A stretch of 64,000 nucleotides of DNA, taken from the NCBI RefSeq assembly GCF_019802345.1, contig NZ_JAINDZ010000012.1:60416-124415 (forward strand), read 5' to 3'. Positions 59,608 to 64,000 of the stretch are shown here, one piece after another. The DNA is from Methylosinus sp. Sm6 (lineage in GTDB: Bacteria > Pseudomonadota > Alphaproteobacteria > Rhizobiales > Beijerinckiaceae). Numbering within the stretch: the stretch's first letter is position 1; each line of letters opens with the position of its first letter. The notes under the pieces were generated by a model. That model saw only the letters and a program-made list of their open reading frames with translations. It was not told the origin of the DNA and did no database searches. A program made the position numbers and the translations under genes.

Positions 59608-60311
59608 AGCAGCCGGCTCCGGTGCGGCGCCTGAATCCACGGCCCGTCATTCTCGGCCTTGTTCACATCGGGGCCAATCTCGAAAAACTCCAGCGTGTCG
59701 CAGGTGGCGGGCGCGAGCAGGCGCCATGCGTCCTCAGCGCCGCGCTCGTCTCCGCAGTTCAACCATAAGTCGAAGTCCTGCCGTTCGATCACCGCCGGCA
59801 TGCGCTCGTGGATCGCGACCGTCGCGCCATTGGCGGAGGTGGTCAGAATGCAGGCGGTGTCGACCTCGCTGCCGTCGGCGGAGCTCAAGGTCTCATAGAG
59901 GCCGGCGAGCGCGAGCGGCGCGCCGTCGGCGCGGCGGAAGAGAAACGGCGCGCCGGCGCGCGGCCGGCCCCGGCCTGGCTCGCGCCGCCATTCATAATAA
60001 GCGTCGGCGATGAACAGGCAGCGCCGCCGCTTCATCGCGGCGCGAAAGCTCGGCTTGTCCGGCGCGCTCTCCGCGCGGGCGTTGAACAACAAGGGAAACG
60101 CCCGCGGATCTTTGACGAAGCTCGGCACGAAGCCCCAACGAACGAGTTGAAATCGCCGGGAAAAAACGTCGGCGCGCCGCTCCAGCCGGACGATGGGAAC
60201 GGGCTGCGTCGGCGCGATGTTATAACGTGGCGGAAACTCCGGCTCGTCGACATAGCCGAAGTAATCGCGCGCCGCCTTTGCCGGCAGAGTGATCGCATAA
60301 CGTCCGCACAT
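59604..60311 (-). CDS. SRAP-domain protein (SOS response-associated peptidase, YedK/HMCES family)
   Basis: The 235-residue protein begins MCGRYAIT, with the catalytic Cys2 that is exposed after Met removal. It has the family motifs RYNIAPTQPVPIV, WGFVPSF, FNARAES, RCLFIADAYYEW and IHERMPAVI. Family members bind covalently to abasic sites in single-stranded DNA to protect them. It overlaps arfB and they form one unit. Confidence 0.96.
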   Translation of the reverse strand: MCGRYAITLPAKAARDYFGYVDEPEFPPRYNIAPTQPVPIVRLERRADVFSRRFQLVRWGFVPSFVKDPRAFPLLFNARAESAPDKPSFRAAMKRRRCLFIADAYYEWRREPGRGRPRAGAPFLFRRADGAPLALAGLYETLSSADGSEVDTACILTTSANGATVAIHERMPAVIERQDFDLWLNCGDERGAEDAWRLLAPATCDTLEFFEIGPDVNKAENDGPWIQAPHRSRLL

Positions 60312-60442
60312 TGCCGTCGTCGTCTCCGCGCCTCGACGGAAGCCGAGGAAAAGACGGATGTTCTCTCATTCGTTGCGCATCCGTGGCAATATTTTGTTAT
60401 CAATTGTCGGCGATGCTGGTCCAGCCACATTCGAGACTCGAA

Positions 60443-60934
60443 ATGACAGCTGACGTGCAATTCGCCATTGTCGATCCAATCGCACGCGATCGCTCGGAGC
60501 CGGCTCCGCCCGACAAGCCGCTGGTCAATCCGGTGTCCGGGCTGGCCAATGATTATCTCAATCTCTTCAACGAGCTGGTTATGATGCTGGAGCAGCTCCC
60601 GCAGATGCCGGAGCTGATCGACGATCTCCTCGCCTGGCGCCCCGAGACCTATCGGGACTATTTCGAGCGATCGCAGCTGTCCGGCCGCCTCAACGCTCTC
60701 GCCGCTTATGAGCGGCTCGATCCGATCTTCCGCCGGCGGTTCGAGGCCTATGTGGCGGAACTCGATACGATCGCCGTCGCCAGCGTCGCGGCGGTGCGGC
60801 TGCACTATCGCCACGGCGCACCGCAGGATTTGAGCCGCGTCGCCGGCACATGCGCGCGCGCCGGCGAGAAGATGCGCGCCATTCTCACCCGCTGCTCCAG
60901 GCTCGTGAACTACGGCAAATATGGCGACGAATAG
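60443..60934 (+). CDS. conserved hypothetical protein
   Basis: The 163-residue protein is mostly helical (VSGLANDYLNLFNELVMMLE, DLLAWRPETYRDYFERSQL, RLDPIFRRRFEAYVAELD). It has no signal, membrane helix or motif I recognise, though the composition is clearly coding. It is the type of protein found in several Hyphomicrobiales. A start at 60443 is preferred; an ATG at 60413 is possible. Confidence 0.75.
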   Translation: MTADVQFAIVDPIARDRSEPAPPDKPLVNPVSGLANDYLNLFNELVMMLEQLPQMPELIDDLLAWRPETYRDYFERSQLSGRLNALAAYERLDPIFRRRFEAYVAELDTIAVASVAAVRLHYRHGAPQDLSRVAGTCARAGEKMRAILTRCSRLVNYGKYGDE

Positions 60935-61040
60935 CGGCGGTTTCGACGCGGGCCGAAGTCTCGCGCTCCGAGCGCGGCCCTGGACCTCGGGCCTTCTGGC
61001 TCGCTGTCGAGGCGTCGAATAGAACGGCGCGCGCCGCTGG

Positions 61041-61805
61041 TCAGACGTCGCCGCTCGCCGGGCGCCGCGCGAAGAAGGCTTCGAGACGCGAGCGGAATTC
61101 CCGTGTCGTCAGAGCGGCGGCGAACAGCGCCCCTTCCTCCTCGATGCGCTGCGCGACCGCCGCCGCATCGCCGCGCAGCAGCCGCCGCGTCGCGGCCAGA
61201 GCGGCGCGCGGCTTCTCGGAGAGCCGCCGCGCCGCCTCGAGCGCCATCGATTCGACCTCTTCGCCCGCGCACAGCCGATTGACGAGCCCGAGCCGCAGAG
61301 CCTCCTCGGCGTCGAAGGCGTCGCACAGCAACATGATCTCGCTCGCCTTGGCGAGGCCGATGCGATGCGGCAGCAGCAAGGTCGAGCCCGCCTCCGGCGG
61401 AAGGCCGAGATCGACGAACGGCAGCCGGAAGCGCGCCGCGCGCGAGGCATAGACCAGATCGCAATGCAGCAACATGGTCACGCCGACGCCGATCGCGTCG
61501 CCCGTGACCGCCGCGACGAGGGGCGTGCGCAGCGCGGCGAGCGTGCGCACGAAGCGCAGCGCCGGAAACTCCTTCATATTGTCGAATGGCTTGCGGAAAT
61601 CCTCGAGGTCGTTGCCCGCCGTAAAGGTCCCTCCCGCTCCCGTCACGACGACTGCCCGGATCTCGTCGTCCGCATCGGCCTCGGCGAGCAGAGCGATCAG
61701 GCGCTCGTACATCGCCTTGTTCAGCGCATTCCGCTTGCTCGGCCGGTCGATGACGAGTCGCATCACGTGACCGTCCCGCAGCGCGACGATGTCGGCGTCT
61801 TGCAT
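61041..61805 (-). CDS. enoyl-CoA hydratase/isomerase family protein
   Basis: The 254-residue crotonase-fold protein has the oxyanion-hole segments RPSKRNALNKAMYERL and GAGGTFTAGNDLEDF. It also has the signature AVTGDAIGVGVTMLLHCDLVYAS, followed by FRLPFVDLGLPPEAGSTLLL. The position of the catalytic glutamate is conserved as PPEAG, and that of the other Glu is replaced, so the exact reaction (hydratase or isomerase) is not certain. No other beta-oxidation gene is adjacent. Confidence 0.9.
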   Translation of the reverse strand: MQDADIVALRDGHVMRLVIDRPSKRNALNKAMYERLIALLAEADADDEIRAVVVTGAGGTFTAGNDLEDFRKPFDNMKEFPALRFVRTLAALRTPLVAAVTGDAIGVGVTMLLHCDLVYASRAARFRLPFVDLGLPPEAGSTLLLPHRIGLAKASEIMLLCDAFDAEEALRLGLVNRLCAGEEVESMALEAARRLSEKPRAALAATRRLLRGDAAAVAQRIEEEGALFAAALTTREFRSRLEAFFARRPASGDV

Positions 61806-61859
61806 CCGCTCTTCCTTTCGTTTGGACGGGCGCGCCGCCGCCCCGCCGAGCCATTAGAG

Positions 61860-61966
61860 CGCTTTCCGATCGAACGGAATCGTTCGATCGATCAGAATTC
61901 GCTCGAACTCGAGAATGCTGGCGAAAATTCTGATCGCTCGAACAATTCGAGTCGAGCGGAAAGCGG
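61860..61966. repeat. long imperfect palindromic element
   Basis: Left arm 61860-61902 (CGCTTTCCGATCGAACGG, then ATCAGAATTCGC) is about 80 percent complementary to right arm 61921-61966 (GCGAAAATTCTGATCGC, then GAGCGGAAAGCGG), with an 18-bp loop. The element lies between the enoyl-CoA hydratase gene and the prophage edge. Confidence 0.7.
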
Positions 61967-62069
61967 TTCTTGCGGCCCGCGTCGCTCGAACTGAAGAGCG
62001 AAGGCCCCCTCCCTCCACCCTCCCCCACTGCGCGGGAGAGCGACGCAAGTCATTGGCTGCGGCGCGGGT

Positions 62070-62109
62070 GTAGCGGGACACATGAAATCGGAGTAGCGGA
62101 CACTTGAAT
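62070..62109. repeat. direct repeats resembling insertion-sequence ends
   Basis: GTAGCGGGACACATGAA (62070-62086) and GTAGCGGACACTTGAA (62093-62108) are near-identical direct repeats, with a third partial GTAGC copy at 62112. Multiple short direct repeats of this type are found at ends of IS21-like elements. No transposase is present, so this would be a remnant. Confidence 0.4.
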
Positions 62110-62128
62110 CTGTAGCAACTCGATTTCC

Positions 62129-62938
62129 TCACGCGCCCCGTATAATCAGCTCCGCCGCCGGCTTCGCCCGGCCCTGGCCGACAGCGGTGTAAGACAGCTC
62201 GGCCGTCTCGAGCGCGAACCCCTGGTAGCATCTCCTCGCCTCCGGGCAGTCGTTTATGGTCAGAATGAACCGGCCTCGAAGGCCCTTCAAAGCCTCGGCG
62301 AGGGCGCTGTGGTCATCGGTCGCGAAGAGGCCCGGCCCATAATAGCCCTCCGTGCCCCAATACGGCGGATCGAGATAAAAGAGCGTCTCGGGCCGGTCCC
62401 ACCGCCGCAGGAACTCCCCCCAATCGAGGCATTCAATTGTCACTCCGGCGAGCCGCTCATGGATCGCCTCCAGCACGATCCCGAGCTTGCGCGTGTCGAA
62501 GCGCCCGCCGCCCATGCGGCTGATCCCAAAAGAGCGCCCGTTGACCTTGCCGCCGAAACTCAGCCGCTGCAGGTAGATGAACCGCGCCGCCCGCTCGAGG
62601 TCCGTGAGGCTGTCTGGAGCCTGCGCCGAGAGGCGCTCGAACTCCGTGCGGCTGGTCAGCTGAAATTTCAGCATGTCCATGAACGCCACATAGTGCCTCT
62701 GCAAAATCCGGAAGAAGATCGCCACATCGCGGCTGCGGTCGTTGATCACTTCCGACCGCGGCGCTTCGTCGCGGCGGAAGAACACGCCGCCCATGCCGAC
62801 GAACGCCTCCGCGTAGATGCCGTGCGGCGTCTCGGCGATCAGCTCGCAGAGCCGCCCCGCCAGCTGCCGCTTGCCGCCAATATAGCCTGCGGCCGGCCGC
62901 ACAGGCCGCACCGACCGGCGTTCGAAAATCTCCACCAT
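62129..62938 (-). CDS. D12-class DNA adenine N6-methyltransferase, phage-type
   Basis: The 269-residue protein has the SAM-binding start AAGYIGGKRQLAGRL with AEAFVGMGGVFFRR, the region KVNGRSFGISRMGGGRF, and the catalytic motif DPPYWG (LFYLDPPYWGTEGYY). This is the Dam/D12 class that methylates adenine in a short DNA site. It lies next to a late tail gene of a P2-like prophage and has the small size usual for prophage methylases, which protect phage DNA from restriction. Confidence 0.93.
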   Translation of the reverse strand: MVEIFERRSVRPVRPAAGYIGGKRQLAGRLCELIAETPHGIYAEAFVGMGGVFFRRDEAPRSEVINDRSRDVAIFFRILQRHYVAFMDMLKFQLTSRTEFERLSAQAPDSLTDLERAARFIYLQRLSFGGKVNGRSFGISRMGGGRFDTRKLGIVLEAIHERLAGVTIECLDWGEFLRRWDRPETLFYLDPPYWGTEGYYGPGLFATDDHSALAEALKGLRGRFILTINDCPEARRCYQGFALETAELSYTAVGQGRAKPAAELIIRGA

Positions 62939-63070
62939 ATCTTAAGCCCGAGCATGCTACCCGCGCCGTGCCGTCGACGGCGGCGGCGGGGAGCGTTAAT
63001 CGGTCGATGCGCTGCGCGGGCGGTGCTTGGCCGGCTCACCCGCGTCCGGGGCGACCCGGCCCCGCCACCA

Positions 63071-64000
63071 TCACGTCTGCTTGTCCTTCCGCTCCTGCCC
63101 CGCCTTCACATTTACCGTGGTCTCGAACCCGCCCTGCGCGGTCCACCGCTTCGTCAGGGTCTCGGCCTTCCACTGGCCGTCGATCGGCCAGCCGTATCCG
63201 CTGACGATGACGGGCGCCTCGGCGCGCGCTCGCGGCAGGCCGGGGCTGTCGAAATGGCCGGAGCCCGAGTTGTTGCTGCGCTCATAGGCTTCGGCATCGG
63301 CTGCCGCCTGGGCCTCCGCCTCGCTCGAGAAGAGATGCGGCGTCACGAAAATCGGCCCGTCGCGGCCGGTGGAGCGCTTGACGAGCTTGCGCCTGCCGCT
63401 CTTGCCGTCGTGCCATGCGGCTGCGACATGCCCGACCTCGGGGCGCGGCTCGGTCTCGATCTCATAGCCAAAGCCGCCCCGGCGCTTGATGACGATCGGC
63501 TCCAGCGCCAGCCCGCTCGCGCTCTGCCCGGAGCCGCGCTTCAACACGATCAGCTTCCCGCCCGCCGGCTTGACCACCGCGCCATAGCGCCGGCCGATGT
63601 CGCGCAGGAAGTCGATCGGGCTCTGGCTCCATCGCAGCTGATAGGGCAGCTTGATGGCGCCGATCTCCGGCGACACGGCCGCCTCCAGCCCGGCCTCCTT
63701 GGCGACCTTCCCGACCAGCTCGCCGAAACTGCCCTCGTCATAATGGCGGGAGCCGTGCGCCTTCAGCCTGTCGATATAATCGGCGGCCCGCAGCTTGATC
63801 GCGATGCGATCGCCTTCCTCGGGCGAGCCGCGCAGCGTGATCGTCTGCACCGTATAGACGCCCTGCAGCACGGGCCCTTCGTCGGCCCAGCCGCCCAGGA
63901 TCGTATATTTCGCGCCTTTCCCGGGCAGTCCGAAGCGCGAGGGCGGCCCGACGCAGCTGATTTCGGCCCCGTCGCTCTCTTCGCCGGCGCCATCCGTGAC
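63071..64000 (-). CDS. phage late control protein D (tail protein), cut by window end
   Basis: The frame is open from the window edge to a stop at 63071, giving about 309 visible residues and lacking the N-terminus. The visible part has GWADEGPVLQGVYTVQTI, LRAADYIDRLKAHGSRHYD and LPYQLRWSQSPIDFLRDIGRRYG, which are typical of gpD of P2-like contractile-tail phages. In P2 the protein is part of the tail assembly. A prophage therefore continues past the right end of the window. Confidence 0.92.
   Translation of the reverse strand, partial: VTDGAGEESDGAEISCVGPPSRFGLPGKGAKYTILGGWADEGPVLQGVYTVQTITLRGSPEEGDRIAIKLRAADYIDRLKAHGSRHYDEGSFGELVGKVAKEAGLEAAVSPEIGAIKLPYQLRWSQSPIDFLRDIGRRYGAVVKPAGGKLIVLKRGSGQSASGLALEPIVIKRRGGFGYEIETEPRPEVGHVAAAWHDGKSGRRKLVKRSTGRDGPIFVTPHLFSSEAEAQAAADAEAYERSNNSGSGHFDSPGLPRARAEAPVIVSGYGWPIDGQWKAETLTKRWTAQGGFETTVNVKAGQERKDKQT

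Overview
The window is high-GC DNA, almost fully coding, from an alphaproteobacterium of the order Hyphomicrobiales (Rhizobiales). The pointers are MsrPQ, the zapA/DUF4164 pair, DUF3126, the bolA-grxD pair after purL, the divergent argH/tlpA pair, an RNase E with a large S1 insertion, and a leucine leader peptide before leuA. A methanotroph-type relative (Methylosinus/Methylocystis) is possible, but no methane-oxidation gene is present, so this is only a suggestion.

Layout. 1-1.3 kb: 5' part of a SNF2-family helicase gene, then tRNA-Thr(CGT). 1.9-6.7 kb: an operon for an OmpA-like protein, an RND adaptor and an RND permease. 6.9-11.0 kb: one large gene for a Pls/PosA (polylysine-synthetase type) NRPS-like membrane protein. 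11.5-13.0 kb: msrPQ, which repairs oxidised methionine in the periplasm. 13.0-18.6 kb: a LuxR-type remnant, then a DUF2946-like secreted protein, an ECF sigma factor, a FecR anti-sigma factor and a TonB-dependent receptor with an STN signalling domain. These last three form a cell-surface signalling and metal-chelate uptake module. 18.6-24.3 kb: kdpFABC, an extra 27-residue membrane peptide and a divergent kdpE; no kdpD is seen. 24.4-27.7 kb: parE and a PAS-HWE histidine kinase.

27.9-32.8 kb: two tandem paralogous RTX (calcium-binding repeat) genes with near-identical C-terminal ends. Each is interrupted by one reading-frame break inside the repeats. 33-40.8 kb: gloA, rne with a long leader, lspA, thiD, a WD40 protein, a GyrI-like protein and a Met/His-rich cytochrome c. 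41-48 kb: leuA with a leader peptide, a Cys-rich protein of unknown function, acnA and argH. 48-56.6 kb: tlpA, a NUDIX gene, grxD, bolA, purL, small conserved proteins, tag, zapA and DUF4164. 56.9-59.1 kb: gap-pgk. 59.2-61.8 kb: arfB, an SRAP gene, a conserved hypothetical and an enoyl-CoA hydratase. From about 62.1 kb to the end the window enters a prophage (D12-class adenine methylase, P2-type late control protein D).

Most of the window is ordinary core genome. The accessory signals are the RTX pair, the prophage edge with possible IS-end and palindromic repeats beside it, the Pls-like gene, the FecIR/TonB module and the small Cys- or Met-rich proteins. No CRISPR array, rRNA or complete insertion sequence was seen.
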